Below, piece by piece: positions 1 to 8,960 of a DNA stretch of 64,000 bases. Where the stretch lies: assembly GCF_001713455.1 (NCBI RefSeq), contig NZ_CP016464.1:3892001-3956000 (forward strand). Direction: 5' to 3'. The notes beneath the pieces were generated by a model. That model did no database searches. It was not told the DNA's origin and saw nothing but the letters and a program-made list of their open reading frames with translations. Source of the stretch: Bosea sp. RAC05. GTDB taxonomy: Bacteria > Pseudomonadota > Alphaproteobacteria > Rhizobiales > Beijerinckiaceae. Position 1 is the stretch's first letter; every line of letters starts with the position of its first letter. The position numbers were made by a program, and so were the translations under genes.

Positions 1-132
1 ATCGCGGTTGGCACCGTCGGCGAGGCCTCGCAACTGCCGTCACCGCTGGATGAGCGTGAGCGCGCCCCGCGCAGCCGCAAGCCGCTGGACAGTTTCGTCT
101 TCACCGACACTTGGCCGGCCGGCCGGCCCTGA
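1..132 (+). CDS. C-terminal fragment, probable nitroreductase-family protein
   Basis: The window opens inside a reading frame that runs without a stop from base 1 to a TGA at 130-132. The last 43 residues include the motif RKPLDSFVFTDTW. Nitroreductase-family flavoproteins often end in an RKPLxxxVxWxxW-like tail, and the preceding stretch (IAVGTVGEASQLPSPLDERE) fits the last strand and loop of that fold. It ends 20 bases before the LysE-type gene on the same strand. The assignment rests on a short tail only, so the family is a guess; that it is a real coding end is more likely than the exact name. Confidence 0.45.
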   Translation: MAVGTVGEASQLPSPLDERERAPRSRKPLDSFVFTDTWPAGRP

Positions 133-152
133 TCGCCGAGAGGGGGATCGTC

Positions 153-779
153 ATGACCTTCGAGACCTGGGCCGCCTTCGCGGCCGCCACCGCAGTGCTG
201 CTGGTTATTCCCGGCCCGACGATCCTGCTCGTCGTCTCCTATGCGCTCGGCCAGGGCTGGCGCACCGCGCTGCCGACGGCGGCCGGCGTCGCGCTCGGCG
301 ATTTCACCGCGATGACGCTCTCCATGCTCGGCGTCGGCGCGCTGCTGGCGACCTCGGCCACCGTCTTCACCGCGCTGAAATGGGCAGGCGCGGCCTATCT
401 CGTCTGGCTCGGCATCAAGCTCTTCCGCGCCGGCGGCACGCTCGACGCCAGCCCGCGCGAGGATGCGGTGTCGTCGCTGAAGATGCTCGGCCATGCCTGG
501 CTGGTCACGGCGCTGAACCCCAAGAGCCTCACCTTCTTCGTCGCCTTCCTGCCGCAGTTCCTCGATCCGAAGGCCGATTTCTGGACGCAGATGCTGATCT
601 TCGAGGCGACCTTCGTGACGCTCGCCGCCGCCAACGCCTTCGGCTACGCGCTCATCGCCTCCCGCGCCCGCGCCGTCGTCAGCAGCCCGCGCGCCATCCG
701 AGCCATCAACCGGACCGGCGGGACCCTGCTGATCGGGGCCGGCATCGCAACCGTCGCGATGCGCAGCGGCACGCGCTGA
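153..779 (+). CDS. LysE/RhtB-family amino-acid exporter
   Basis: A 208-residue inner-membrane protein of the LysE/RhtB translocator family, which exports amino acids or related small molecules. The N-terminal helix carries the family hallmark VLLVIPGPTILLVVSYALGQGW (about residues 15-36, PGP core), followed by a GVALGDFTAM segment and KWAGAAYLVWLGIKLFR, typical of the family; six hydrophobic segments can be traced. The length matches the usual 200-210 residues. The ATG at 153 was preferred over an upstream in-frame start at 111 because it has a GAGAGGGGG ribosome site about 8 bases upstream and gives the normal family N-terminus. The methyltransferase follows 13 bases downstream, so both may share a transcript. 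Substrate cannot be told from sequence. Confidence 0.88.
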   Translation: MTFETWAAFAAATAVLLVIPGPTILLVVSYALGQGWRTALPTAAGVALGDFTAMTLSMLGVGALLATSATVFTALKWAGAAYLVWLGIKLFRAGGTLDASPREDAVSSLKMLGHAWLVTALNPKSLTFFVAFLPQFLDPKADFWTQMLIFEATFVTLAAANAFGYALIASRARAVVSSPRAIRAINRTGGTLLIGAGIATVAMRSGTR

Positions 780-792
780 AGGCGAAACGATC

Positions 793-1407
793 ATGACGGC
801 CCGCGACACCGCCACGCTGGATTTCTATGCCGCCGAGGCGCAGGCCTATGCGGGCCGATCCCGCGAAGCCGAGCATGCCCGCATCGCCGCCTTCGCCGCG
901 GCGCTGCCGCCCGGCGCCCGCGTGCTGGAACTGGGCTGCGGCGGCGGTCACGACAGCGTCGCGCTCCTCGACCGCGGCCTCGACCTCGTCGCCACCGACG
1001 GCTCGCCGGAACTGGCCGAGCAGGCGAGCCGGCGTCTCGGCCGGCCGGTCGAGGTGCTGCTCTTCGAGGACATCGACGCGGTCGAGACCTTCGACGGCGT
1101 CTGGGCCAATGCCTGCCTGCTGCACGTGCCCCGTACGGCGCTGCCTGGCATCCTCGCCTCCATTCACAGGGCGCTGAAGCCCGGCGGACTGTTCTACGCC
1201 AGCTTCAAGGCGGGCACGACCGAGGGGCGGGACCGCTTCGGCCGCTACTTCAACTATCCCTCGCCGGACTGGCTGCGGTCCGCCTACGGCCCCGAGGGCT
1301 GGCAGAGCCTCGACCTCCGCGAGGAGATCGGCGGCGGCTATGACGGCGAGCCGACGCCCTGGCTTCATGTCACGGCAATCAAGGGCGCGGCGGTCAAGCG
1401 ACCGTGA
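793..1407 (+). CDS. Class I SAM-dependent methyltransferase
   Basis: A 204-residue soluble protein with a Rossmann-type methyltransferase core. Motif I VLELGCGGGHDS (about residues 43-54) binds S-adenosylmethionine; the acidic end of strand 2 is in LVATDGSPELAEQA; the motif IV region is FDGVWANACLLHVPR, and LKPGGLFYASFKAG is the usual post-motif strand. It resembles the Methyltransf_11/25 families that act on small molecules, including tellurite/thiopurine-type relatives. It lies 13 bases after the LysE-type gene. The substrate is unknown; the sequence supports only the general enzyme class. Confidence 0.85.
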   Translation: MTARDTATLDFYAAEAQAYAGRSREAEHARIAAFAAALPPGARVLELGCGGGHDSVALLDRGLDLVATDGSPELAEQASRRLGRPVEVLLFEDIDAVETFDGVWANACLLHVPRTALPGILASIHRALKPGGLFYASFKAGTTEGRDRFGRYFNYPSPDWLRSAYGPEGWQSLDLREEIGGGYDGEPTPWLHVTAIKGAAVKRP

Positions 1408-1453
1408 ACGATGGCGGCTTGACCCGCGGCGGAGCGAACCCACTTTCTGCGGC

Positions 1454-2512
1454 ATGAACCGCCGCAAACTCCTCACCCTCCTCGGCCTCCCCGCGCTGCT
1501 CGGCACCGGCAGTGCGGCCTGGGCCTCGATCTCGCGCTCGCGCAACCCGTATTATCAGGGCCCCGTGACCGAGAACTTCAACGGAACCGTCTTCACCGAC
1601 GGCCGGCCCGTGACCAAGGGGCTCGCCGACGTGCTGAAATGGCAGACCTCGAAGCGCGATCGCGAGGCGTTTCCCGAGAGCTACCCCGCCCCGCCCAAGG
1701 ACAGGCCGCCCGCCCGCGTCGACAGCGTCCGCGTCGTCCATCTCGGCCACGCCTCCTTCCTCTACCAGATCGGCGACCTCAACCTGCTGATCGACCCGGT
1801 CTATTCGCTGCGCGCCAGCCCGCTGAGCTTCTTCGGTCCACGCCGCGTCAACGATCCGGGTGTCGCTTTCGACGACCTGCCGCGCATCGACGCCGTCCTG
1901 ATCACGCACAACCATTACGACCATCTCGACATCGAGACGCTGGCGCGGCTGCATGAGCGCGATCAGCCGCGCATGATCATGCCGCTCGGCAACGACACCA
2001 TTGTCAGGGCCCGCATTCCGGAAGCCCGCGCCGAGGCGCATGACTGGTCTGCCCGCCTGCCCCTGTCCAACGGCGTGAGCGTGACGCTGGCTCCGAGCTA
2101 TCACTGGTCGGCGCGCGGCGCCTTCGACCGGCGCATGGCGCTCTGGTGCTCCTTCGTGCTGGAGGGCGGCGGAACCCGCATCTTCCACATCGGCGACACC
2201 GGCTATCACGACGGCTCGCTCTATCGCCGCCTCGGCGCCGAACTCGGCCCCTTCCACCTCGCCGTGCTGCCGATCGGCGCCTATGAGCCGCGCTGGTTCA
2301 TGCGCGACAACCACATGAACCCGGAGGAGGCGGTGCAGGTCATGCTGTCCCTCAGGGCCGAGCAGGCGCTCGGCCACCACTGGGGCACCTTCCAGCTCAC
2401 CGACGAGGGCATCGAGCGCCCGCCGGCCGCGCTGGCGGCGGCGCTGGCGGCCGCCGGCCTCGCTGAGGAGCGCTTCCGCGCGATGCGGCCGGGGCTGAGC
2501 TGGCAGGCCTGA
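1454..2512 (+). CDS. Exported MBL-fold hydrolase, NAPE-PLD/UlaG-like
   Basis: A 352-residue metallo-beta-lactamase-fold hydrolase. The N-terminus MNRRKLLTLLGLPALLGTGS has a twin-arginine-like start and a hydrophobic stretch, so the protein is probably exported or anchored. The metal site is visible as THNHYDHLD (HxHxDH, about residues 154-162), followed by GDTGYHDG and a late HHWGTF histidine. The lead-in HLGHASFLYQ and LLIDPVYSLRASPLSFFGP is close to the N-acyl-phosphatidylethanolamine phospholipase-D-like branch. The ATG at 1454 was chosen because a longer start at 1340 would run far into the methyltransferase gene and spoil the signal sequence. The true substrate is not known; bacterial members include phospholipases and lactonase-like enzymes. 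Confidence 0.83.
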   Translation: MNRRKLLTLLGLPALLGTGSAAWASISRSRNPYYQGPVTENFNGTVFTDGRPVTKGLADVLKWQTSKRDREAFPESYPAPPKDRPPARVDSVRVVHLGHASFLYQIGDLNLLIDPVYSLRASPLSFFGPRRVNDPGVAFDDLPRIDAVLITHNHYDHLDIETLARLHERDQPRMIMPLGNDTIVRARIPEARAEAHDWSARLPLSNGVSVTLAPSYHWSARGAFDRRMALWCSFVLEGGGTRIFHIGDTGYHDGSLYRRLGAELGPFHLAVLPIGAYEPRWFMRDNHMNPEEAVQVMLSLRAEQALGHHWGTFQLTDEGIERPPAALAAALAAAGLAEERFRAMRPGLSWQA

Positions 2513-2526
2513 ACGGGAGCGCGTGA

Positions 2527-3438
2527 TCAGCGCGGCTGAACGTAGACGTTGATTTCGAGATTGGGGTCGGCCGGATCGGTGAGGTCCCCGACATACTCCT
2601 CGAGGAACGCATCCTTCACGCTGATCGCCTTGGCCTCAAGATAGGCGGTGATCGTCTCATAGGTCGAGTCGATGTCGTCATAGGGCGCGACATGGACGAA
2701 GCGCAGCGAAGGCCCCGCCGGCGTCAGACCCGGGCGGACACCGTTGCCGAAGGTCGCGTTGCGCTCGCCCTCAGGCGCCGGACCGACCGGCAGCATCGCC
2801 TCGTAGCGGAAACCGTTGTCGTCGGTCTCCAGGAACAGCGTCAGCGGCCGCCCGGCGACCGGCAGTCGCGCACGCTCAGCCTCCTGGCGCAGCACGCGGA
2901 AGCTCTCGGCCAGCCGCTTGAAGCCTTCGTCCCAACTCGCCGCGCCGGAGAGCTTGAGCACCGGCTTGGCGACCAGCAGCACCTCGTCGACATCGCTCTG
3001 GTCGCCGCGCTTGCCGGCGAGCGTCGCATTGGGATCGAGGACGCCGGTCTGCTGCTGCAGGGTCGGCGGCTGCACGGGCTGGATCGGGCCGGGCGCGGGC
3101 AGGGTCGGCGGCGGCTGCACCGGCTGTGGCTCGAGCGGGACCTGCGGCGTCGGCGCCGGCTGGACGGGCTCGGGCGTCACCGGGCGCGGCGGCGCCGGCG
3201 CGGGCTGGACCGGCTGCGGGCCGGGGACCGGCTCGGGCACGGCGGCCGGCGGCGTCGGCGCGGGAGCAGGCTGGGCCTGGGCGGGCACGGGTTGGTCCGG
3301 CATGGCTGCGCCCGGCGGCGGCGCGAGCGGTGCCGATTCGACGGCGCCCGGCGGCGCCACCCGCGTCTGGGCGGCGGCGACGCCGCCGACGCTCAGAAGG
3401 GCGGCCAGCGCCCCGACGGCAATACGGCCATGCTGCAT
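2527..3438 (-). CDS. Exported proline-rich protein with GyrI-like effector-binding domain
   Basis: A 303-residue protein with three parts. Residues 1-24 form a signal peptide ([19 protein letters not shown], cut after VAAAQ). About residues 25-145 are a low-complexity linker rich in Pro, Ala, Gln and Val with repeated PxPVQPAP-type units. The C-terminal 150 residues resemble the GyrI-like/AraC effector-binding fold: [17 protein letters not shown], then [20 protein letters not shown] and a terminal EINVYVQPR strand. That domain is normally cytoplasmic and ligand-binding, so the export signal and spacer are unusual. The ATG at 3438 was preferred over 3510 because it starts the signal peptide. 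It is convergent with the MBL hydrolase and divergent from dapF. Function unknown. Confidence 0.75.
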   Translation of the reverse strand: MQHGRIAVGALAALLSVGGVAAAQTRVAPPGAVESAPLAPPPGAAMPDQPVPAQAQPAPAPTPPAAVPEPVPGPQPVQPAPAPPRPVTPEPVQPAPTPQVPLEPQPVQPPPTLPAPGPIQPVQPPTLQQQTGVLDPNATLAGKRGDQSDVDEVLLVAKPVLKLSGAASWDEGFKRLAESFRVLRQEAERARLPVAGRPLTLFLETDDNGFRYEAMLPVGPAPEGERNATFGNGVRPGLTPAGPSLRFVHVAPYDDIDSTYETITAYLEAKAISVKDAFLEEYVGDLTDPADPNLEINVYVQPR

Positions 3439-3570
3439 CGTCAACGTCCTGCCAGGAAGCACGGCGCGAAAATCGATTCGCGCTCTTGCAGTGCAATATG
3501 GAACATCCACTTACGCCAGGAAATCATCGCAAGGGTGGCTTTTTCACGTCGCCTCCCTCATAGACCCGCA

Positions 3571-3582
3571 ATCCCATGGGAT
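3571..3582. promoter_or_regulatory. 12-bp perfect palindrome ahead of dapF
   Basis: ATCCCATGGGAT is a perfect palindrome ending 10 bases before the dapF start codon, in the divergent region between dapF and the GyrI-like gene. Its position over the leader could suit an operator, but no cognate regulator is nearby and a chance palindrome cannot be excluded. Confidence 0.25.
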
Positions 3583-3592
3583 ATGTGACGGA

Positions 3593-4477
3593 ATGAACGC
3601 CCTCGCCCATCGCCGGTTCCTGAAGATGAACGGTCTCGGCAACGAGATCACCGTGCTCGACCTGCGCGGGACGAAGCTGCGCGTCAGCGAGCACGACGCG
3701 TGCGCCATCGCGGCCGAGCCGCGCGCCCGGTTCGACCAGCTCATGGTCCTGCACGATCCCGTCACGCCCGGCACCGACGCCTTCGTGCGGATCTACAACA
3801 CCGACGGTTCCGAGGCCGGCGCCTGCGGCAACGGCACGCGCTGCGTCGCCTGGGCGATGCTGGCCGACCCCATCATGGGCGACGCCGCCAAGACCGCGCT
3901 GACCCTGCAGACCAAGGCCGGGCTGCTGCCGGCCCGGCGCGACAGCGACCTCGTCTTCACCGTCGACATGGGCGCACCCCGGCTCGACTGGGAGGACATC
4001 CCGCTGGCCGAGCCCTTCCACGACACCGCGCATTTCGAGCTTCAGATCGGCCCGATCGACGATCCGATCCTGCACACGCCCTGCGCCGTCAACATGGGCA
4101 ATCCCCACGCCGTCTTCTTCGTCGACGATCCCTACCGCTTCAATCTCGAGCAGATCGGCCCGCTGCTCGAAAACCACCCGATCTTTCCCGATCGCGCCAA
4201 TATCGAGCTCGCCGCCGTCACCGCGCCCGACCATATCGTGCTGCGCGTCTGGGAGCGCGGCGCCGGCATCACCCGCGCCTGCGGCTCGGGTGCCTGCGCG
4301 GCCCTCGTCGCGGCGGTGCGCCGCGAGCTCAGCGCCCGCAAGGCCGTGGTCAGCCTGCCCGGCGGCGACCTCACCATCGAATGGCGCGAGAGCGACGGCC
4401 ATGTCCTGATGACCGGCCCCGTCGAACTCGAATGGGAGGGCACGCTCGCCCCCGAACTGTTCGAGACCGCCGCCTGA
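3593..4477 (+). CDS. dapF: Diaminopimelate epimerase
   Basis: DapF converts LL- to meso-diaminopimelate, the precursor of lysine and of the peptidoglycan cross-link. The 294-residue product starts [19 protein letters not shown], the family N-terminus (KMxGxGNxF-like). Both catalytic cysteines are visible: Cys78 in [11 protein letters not shown] and Cys230 in [10 protein letters not shown]; the substrate loop [10 protein letters not shown] is also present. The reading frame extends far upstream, but the ATG at 3593 gives the standard length and start. The stop codon shares one base with the start of mtaB, a translationally coupled pair common in alphaproteobacteria. Confidence 0.97.
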   Translation: MNALAHRRFLKMNGLGNEITVLDLRGTKLRVSEHDACAIAAEPRARFDQLMVLHDPVTPGTDAFVRIYNTDGSEAGACGNGTRCVAWAMLADPIMGDAAKTALTLQTKAGLLPARRDSDLVFTVDMGAPRLDWEDIPLAEPFHDTAHFELQIGPIDDPILHTPCAVNMGNPHAVFFVDDPYRFNLEQIGPLLENHPIFPDRANIELAAVTAPDHIVLRVWERGAGITRACGSGACAALVAAVRRELSARKAVVSLPGGDLTIEWRESDGHVLMTGPVELEWEGTLAPELFETAA

Positions 4478-5748
4478 TGACCCTCGAGGTCGTCACCTTC
4501 GGCTGCCGCCTCAACATCGTCGAGGGCGAGGCGCTCCGGCGTCAGGCTGAAGCCGCGGGCCTCACCGATCTCGCCGTGGTCAACAGCTGCGCCGTCACCT
4601 CCGAGGCCACCCGGCAGGCCCGGCAGGCGGTGCGCCGGCTCCATCGCGAGCAGCCGGGCCGGCCGGTCGTCGTCACCGGCTGCGCGGCGCAGATCGAGCC
4701 GCAGGGCTTCGCGCAGATGCCGGAAGCCGCCCGCGTCATCGGCAACGCCGAGAAGCTGGAACCCGCGACCTGGGCGGCGCTTGCCCGCTCGAACAGCCTC
4801 GGCGCCGCCGACACCGATCTGCGCGACAAGATCGCGGTCGGCGACATCATGGCGCATACGCGGCTCGCGCCGGTCGAAAGCGGCCGCGCCGCCCGGCAGA
4901 CGCGTGGCTTCGTGCAGGTCCAGAACGGCTGCGACCATCGGTGCACCTTCTGCGTCATCCCCTTCGGCCGCGGCAATTCGCGCTCGCTCGTGCCCGAGGC
5001 CGTGCTGGCGCAGTGCCGCGCGCTGCTCGAAGGCGGCGCGCGCGAGATCGTCCTGACCGGCGTCGATCTGACGAGCTATGGCCGCGACCTCGACCAGGCC
5101 CCGCTGCTGGGGCGGCTGGTGCGCCTGATCCTGCGCGAACTGCCGGAGCTGCCGCGCCTGCGCCTGTCCTCGATCGATGCCGTGGAGGCCGACGGCGATC
5201 TGCGCGAGGCGCTCGCCACCGAGCATCGGCTGATGCCGCATCTGCATCTCTCGCTCCAGGCCGGTGACGACCTGATCCTGAAGCGCATGAAGCGCCGCCA
5301 TGGCCGCGAGGACGCGATCCGCTTCTGCGCGGAGATCCGCTCCTTGCGGCCCGACATCGCCTTCGGCGCCGATCTGATCGCCGGTTTCCCGACCGAGGAC
5401 GAGGCGATGTTTGCCCGCTCGCTCGACCTGATCGGCGAATGCGGGCTGAGCTATGTCCACGTCTTCCCCTATTCGGCCCGCCCCGGCACGCCGGCCGCGC
5501 GCATGCCGCAGCTTCCGGGCCCGGTCGTCGCGGAGCGTGCGGCCCGGCTGCGCGAGGCCGCGGGTGCAGCCCATGCCGCCCATCTCGCCGCCCGCCTCGG
5601 CCGGCCGCTGACGGTGCTCACCGAGCGCGGCAACACCGGCCGCGCCCCGGATTTCACGCTGGTGCGCTTCCGGCGGGAGACCGCGCCGGGCGAAATCGTC
5701 TCGGTCTCGGCGCAGGCCGCCGACGCACGCGCCCTGATCGCAGCCTGA
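4477..5748 (+). CDS. mtaB: tRNA t6A37 methylthiotransferase MtaB
   Basis: A 423-residue radical-SAM methylthiotransferase that adds a methylthio group to N6-threonylcarbamoyl-adenosine 37 of ANN-decoding tRNAs. Two iron-sulfur sites can be seen: the UPF0004 domain cysteines Cys10 (FGCRLN), Cys38 (NSCAV) and Cys69 (TGCAAQ), and the radical-SAM triad Cys152, Cys156, Cys159 in GCDHRCTFCVIPFGRG. The segment LHLSLQAGDDLILKRMKRRH is the conserved region of the family, and a short TRAM-like C-terminus follows. The ATG at 4477 overlaps the dapF stop by one base. The FGCRLN/CxxxCxxC pattern fits MtaB better than MiaB or RimO. Confidence 0.93.
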   Translation: MTLEVVTFGCRLNIVEGEALRRQAEAAGLTDLAVVNSCAVTSEATRQARQAVRRLHREQPGRPVVVTGCAAQIEPQGFAQMPEAARVIGNAEKLEPATWAALARSNSLGAADTDLRDKIAVGDIMAHTRLAPVESGRAARQTRGFVQVQNGCDHRCTFCVIPFGRGNSRSLVPEAVLAQCRALLEGGAREIVLTGVDLTSYGRDLDQAPLLGRLVRLILRELPELPRLRLSSIDAVEADGDLREALATEHRLMPHLHLSLQAGDDLILKRMKRRHGREDAIRFCAEIRSLRPDIAFGADLIAGFPTEDEAMFARSLDLIGECGLSYVHVFPYSARPGTPAARMPQLPGPVVAERAARLREAAGAAHAAHLAARLGRPLTVLTERGNTGRAPDFTLVRFRRETAPGEIVSVSAQAADARALIAA

Positions 5749-5752
5749 GACC

Positions 5753-6934
5753 TCAGCCCTCGCGCGCTGTCCCGGCGACGCGATGGACCTGATTGTTGCA
5801 GTAGCCGCGCGGATTCCAGACGATCTCGAGCGGCTGGACATGCCCCTTCACATCGCGGGCCTGGGCGAGGACGGACATCGAACCCGCCCGCTCGACGACG
5901 AGGTCCGCGCTGAAGCGCCACCAGGCGAAGGGCCCCTCGCCTTCCGCCAACTCTGCATCCTGCCAGCTCACGCCGCCATCGCCGGAGACGCGAACGCCCG
6001 CGAGCGGGATCGCGCCGCTCCAGCCGAATCCCGCCACCGTCAGGGTCTCGCCGCAGGTGACGGTGAAGCCCTCCAGCGGCGTTGTGATCAGCGACTTCAC
6101 CGGCATGTCGGTGATCACGGCGAAGCGGCTTGGATCGAACGGCTCGCCTGGCGCGACCGGCGCGGTCGGCAGGCGGTAATTCGTGCCGCCCATCTTCTCG
6201 CCGTCATGCTCGCAAGGGCGCAGCTCGACCCGGTCGAGCCATTTCTGCCAGGCCGAGCCGGGAAAGCCCGGCGCCACGATCCGCAGCGGCCCACCATGCA
6301 GCCGCCCCAGCGGCTCGCCGTTCATCGCGAAGGCGACCAGCGTCTCCGGCGCCAGCGCCTTGGCGATCGGCAGGCCGCGCGACAGCGCCGGCCGGGACGG
6401 GTCGGCGATCAGCCGGTCGGGCGAATGATGCCCGGCATAGACCGCACCCGGCCGCACGCCGGCCTCCGCCAGCACATCGGCGAGCCTGACCCCGGTCCAG
6501 CGCGCGCAGCCGACCGCGCCGAGCCGCCAGGGCAAACCGTCCGTGGCCGGAGAAAACTGCGAGCGGCCATTGCCGGCACATTCGAGCACGGCCGTCAGCG
6601 TCACCGTCTCGAAGCGCGCGCGCAGCGCATCCAGCGTCCAGCGCGCGGGCCGCTCGACCTCGCCGTCGATCGTCAGGACCCAGTCATCCTCGCGCCCGAC
6701 CACCGGCACGTCGCCATTGTTGCGGACGAAGAAGGCCTCGGCCGGCGTGATCGCCTCGCCGAGCAGCGCGATCGGCGGCTCGGCATTCAGCGCGGGGTCG
6801 TCATGGACGTGAAGCCCGGGCTTGAGCGCGCGCAGCCGGGCCAGCTCGGTCGAGGCGGGGGTCAAGCGGCCATTCTCCGTTCGGGGCAGCGGGCCGTGCC
6901 GGTGCGGCCGCCTGCGATCCCCGTTTCGGAACAT
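5753..6934 (-). CDS. Sulfite-oxidase-family molybdopterin oxidoreductase
   Basis: A protein of about 393 residues of the sulfite oxidase family, which transfers electrons and oxygen at a molybdenum-pterin centre. The molybdenum-ligating cysteine is Cys119 in LECAGNGRSQF; RLHGGPLRIVAPGFPGS and KWLDRVEL are further family motifs, and the C-terminal part (about 270-390) is the Mo-co dimerisation domain with VRVSGDGGVSWQDAEL. No heme domain and no clear signal peptide are seen. The start is uncertain: ATG at 6934 or 6976 lack a clear ribosome site, while a TTG at 6865 has GGAG nine bases upstream and would start LTPASTELARL, close to the family N-terminus. It is convergent with mtaB. The moaD/moaE cofactor genes lie near 61 kb. 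Confidence 0.88.
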   Translation of the reverse strand: MFRNGDRRRPHRHGPLPRTENGRLTPASTELARLRALKPGLHVHDDPALNAEPPIALLGEAITPAEAFFVRNNGDVPVVGREDDWVLTIDGEVERPARWTLDALRARFETVTLTAVLECAGNGRSQFSPATDGLPWRLGAVGCARWTGVRLADVLAEAGVRPGAVYAGHHSPDRLIADPSRPALSRGLPIAKALAPETLVAFAMNGEPLGRLHGGPLRIVAPGFPGSAWQKWLDRVELRPCEHDGEKMGGTNYRLPTAPVAPGEPFDPSRFAVITDMPVKSLITTPLEGFTVTCGETLTVAGFGWSGAIPLAGVRVSGDGGVSWQDAELAEGEGPFAWWRFSADLVVERAGSMSVLAQARDVKGHVQPLEIVWNPRGYCNNQVHRVAGTAREG

Positions 6935-6988
6935 GGGGACGCGGCGGCACTGTGGCAACGCGCCGCCGCGATCCATCGGCCCGACCGA

Positions 6989-8698
6989 TCAGCCCTTGCC
7001 GGCGACCTCCTCGCGCAGCGCGCGACGGAGCACCTTGCCGACATTGGTCTTCGGCAGGCTCTCACGGAAGAAGATCTGCTTGGGCACCTTGTAGCCGGTC
7101 AGGCTCTCCTTGCAGAAGGCGCGCAGCTCGTCGGCCGTCAGCGCGTCGTCCTTGCGCACGACGAAGGCGGTGACGGCCTCGCCGGAATGCTCGTCGGGCA
7201 GGCCGATCACGGCCGATTCGAGCACGCCCGGATGCATCGCGATCACATCCTCGACCTCGTTGGGATAGACGTTGAAGCCGGAGACCAGCACCATGTCCTT
7301 CATTCGGTCGACGATGCGGACCTGCCCGTCGGGAAGCATCACGCCGACGTCGCCGCTGCGGAAATAGCCGTCCTCCGACATCACCTTGGCGGTTTCGTCG
7401 GGCCGGTTCCAGTAGCCGACCATGACCTGCGGCCCGCGGATGCAGATCTCGCCGGATTCACCGATCGGCAGGTCATTGCCCTCGGCGTCGCGGATGGCGA
7501 TCTCCGTCGATGACAGCGGGAACCCGACCGTGCCGGAGAATTCGGAAATGTCGGGCCGGTTGATCGAGGCGACCGGCGAGGTCTCCGACAGGCCATAGCC
7601 CTCGATGATCGGGCGCCCCGTCACGGACTTCCAGTGCTTGGCCACCGCGGCCTGGGTCGCCATGCCCCCCGACACCGCGAAGCGCAGCTCGTCGAAATTC
7701 ACCTGCGCGAATTCGGGGTGGTTGGCGAGCGCGTTGTAGAGCGTGTTGACGCCCGACATCAGGGTGAAGCGGCTCGCCTTCAGCGTCTTGATGAAGCCGG
7801 CGATGTCGCGCGGATTGGCGATCAGCAGCCCCTTGGCGCCGATGCGCAGCATGAACATGCAGCAGCAGGTCAGCGCGAAGATGTGGTAGAGCGGCAGCGC
7901 CGTGACCATGACGTGCTGGTAGTCGCTGCGGCCGAGCGGCGGCTCCAGCGCCCAGCCGAGCCACAGGCCGCATTGCTCGACATTGGAGGCGACGTTGCGA
8001 TGCGTCAGCGTCGCGCCCTTGGCGACGCCCGTCGTCCCGCCCGTGTATTGCAGGAAGGCGACGTCGTCGGGCGTCACCGTCACCGGCGCCATCGCATCCG
8101 AGCCGGCGAAGACCGTGGCGAGCGGCACGAAGCCCGGCAGGTTGAAGGGCTTGACCACCTTCTTGATGCGCCTGGCGACGAAATTGACGATGTGTCCCTT
8201 GAAGCCCATCAGGTCGCCGGCGGTGGCGACGACCACCGTCTCGATCTTCAGCTGCGGCTTCGCCTCCTCGACCACGTGGGCGAAGTTCTCGATCACGACC
8301 AGGACACGGGCGCCCGAATCATTGAGCTGGTGGGCGAGCTCGCGCGCCGTGTAGAGCGGGTTGACGTTGACGACCGTGTAGCCGCCGATCAGCGCCCCGA
8401 AGATCGCCGCCGGATAGGCCAGGATGTTGGGCATCATCAGCGCGATGCGGTCGCCCTTGCGGTAGCCCTTCGCCTGCAGCCAGGCGGCGAAGGCCCGCGC
8501 GGCCCGGCCCGTCTCGGCGAAGCTGATCGACTTGCCGAAGCTCTCGAAGGCCGGGCGCGTCGCATAGGTCTCGCAGGCACGGCCGATCAGATCGGCCAGC
8601 GTGCCGGGATCGCCGATTTCCGGCGGCACGGCCGCAGGATAATGGGCGAGCCACGGCCGCGGCTCCGTCGTCGCCTGTGTGGCGGTTGTCGCGTTCAT
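6989..8698 (-). CDS. fadD: Long-chain fatty-acid-CoA ligase
   Basis: A 569-residue AMP-forming acyl-CoA synthetase that activates fatty acids for beta-oxidation at the membrane's inner face. The ATP loop is QYTGGTTGVAKGATLTHRN (about residues 215-233); GYGLSETSPV is the adenylation motif A5, and YFRSGDVGVMLPDGQVRIVDR plus KDMVLVSGFNVYPNEVE are A7-A8; the catalytic lysine near the end lies in PKTNVGKVLRRALREE. The ATG at 8698 has GGGGAGG upstream with good spacing and was preferred over 8713. A near-perfect inverted repeat lies about 120 bases upstream. Strong similarity in layout to FadD makes the long-chain assignment likely. Confidence 0.93.
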   Translation of the reverse strand: MNATTATQATTEPRPWLAHYPAAVPPEIGDPGTLADLIGRACETYATRPAFESFGKSISFAETGRAARAFAAWLQAKGYRKGDRIALMMPNILAYPAAIFGALIGGYTVVNVNPLYTARELAHQLNDSGARVLVVIENFAHVVEEAKPQLKIETVVVATAGDLMGFKGHIVNFVARRIKKVVKPFNLPGFVPLATVFAGSDAMAPVTVTPDDVAFLQYTGGTTGVAKGATLTHRNVASNVEQCGLWLGWALEPPLGRSDYQHVMVTALPLYHIFALTCCCMFMLRIGAKGLLIANPRDIAGFIKTLKASRFTLMSGVNTLYNALANHPEFAQVNFDELRFAVSGGMATQAAVAKHWKSVTGRPIIEGYGLSETSPVASINRPDISEFSGTVGFPLSSTEIAIRDAEGNDLPIGESGEICIRGPQVMVGYWNRPDETAKVMSEDGYFRSGDVGVMLPDGQVRIVDRMKDMVLVSGFNVYPNEVEDVIAMHPGVLESAVIGLPDEHSGEAVTAFVVRKDDALTADELRAFCKESLTGYKVPKQIFFRESLPKTNVGKVLRRALREEVAGKG

Positions 8699-8960
8699 CG
8701 TCGTCCTCCCCATCGCCCGGCTTCACCCGCGGACGGGCGTGCCGGTGCATTTTTTGACGGTCTACATTGCGGACCCACGATTGCGAGCGCAAGCGCAGCC
8801 TCGATATGTCAGCAAGATAGTTCACATATGAACGTTAAAGGCAAGCTCATCTCGCAGATGCTCGCCGTGGTGCCACCCGCGAGAAGGTTCGCACCCTCAG
8901 ATCATTGCGAGGCGGCATCCGTTAAGCAATGGCCTGCGCGAAGGACGCTCCCAGCAGTTG
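8699..8960. other. Gene-free upstream region of fadD
   Basis: No coding frame with convincing features lies between the fadD start and the chemoreceptor stop. The stretch is a mixed-composition leader with an A/T-richer core near 8750-8835 and would hold the fadD promoter on the minus strand. Confidence 0.6.
8820..8833. promoter_or_regulatory. Inverted repeat GTTCA-N4-TGAAC upstream of fadD
   Basis: GTTCACATATGAAC has 5-base arms (8820-8824 and 8829-8833) around a CATA spacer. It lies in the A/T-richer part of the fadD leader, about 120 bases before the start, where a TetR-type fatty-acid repressor or similar could bind. The site is seen; its role is inferred. Confidence 0.35.
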
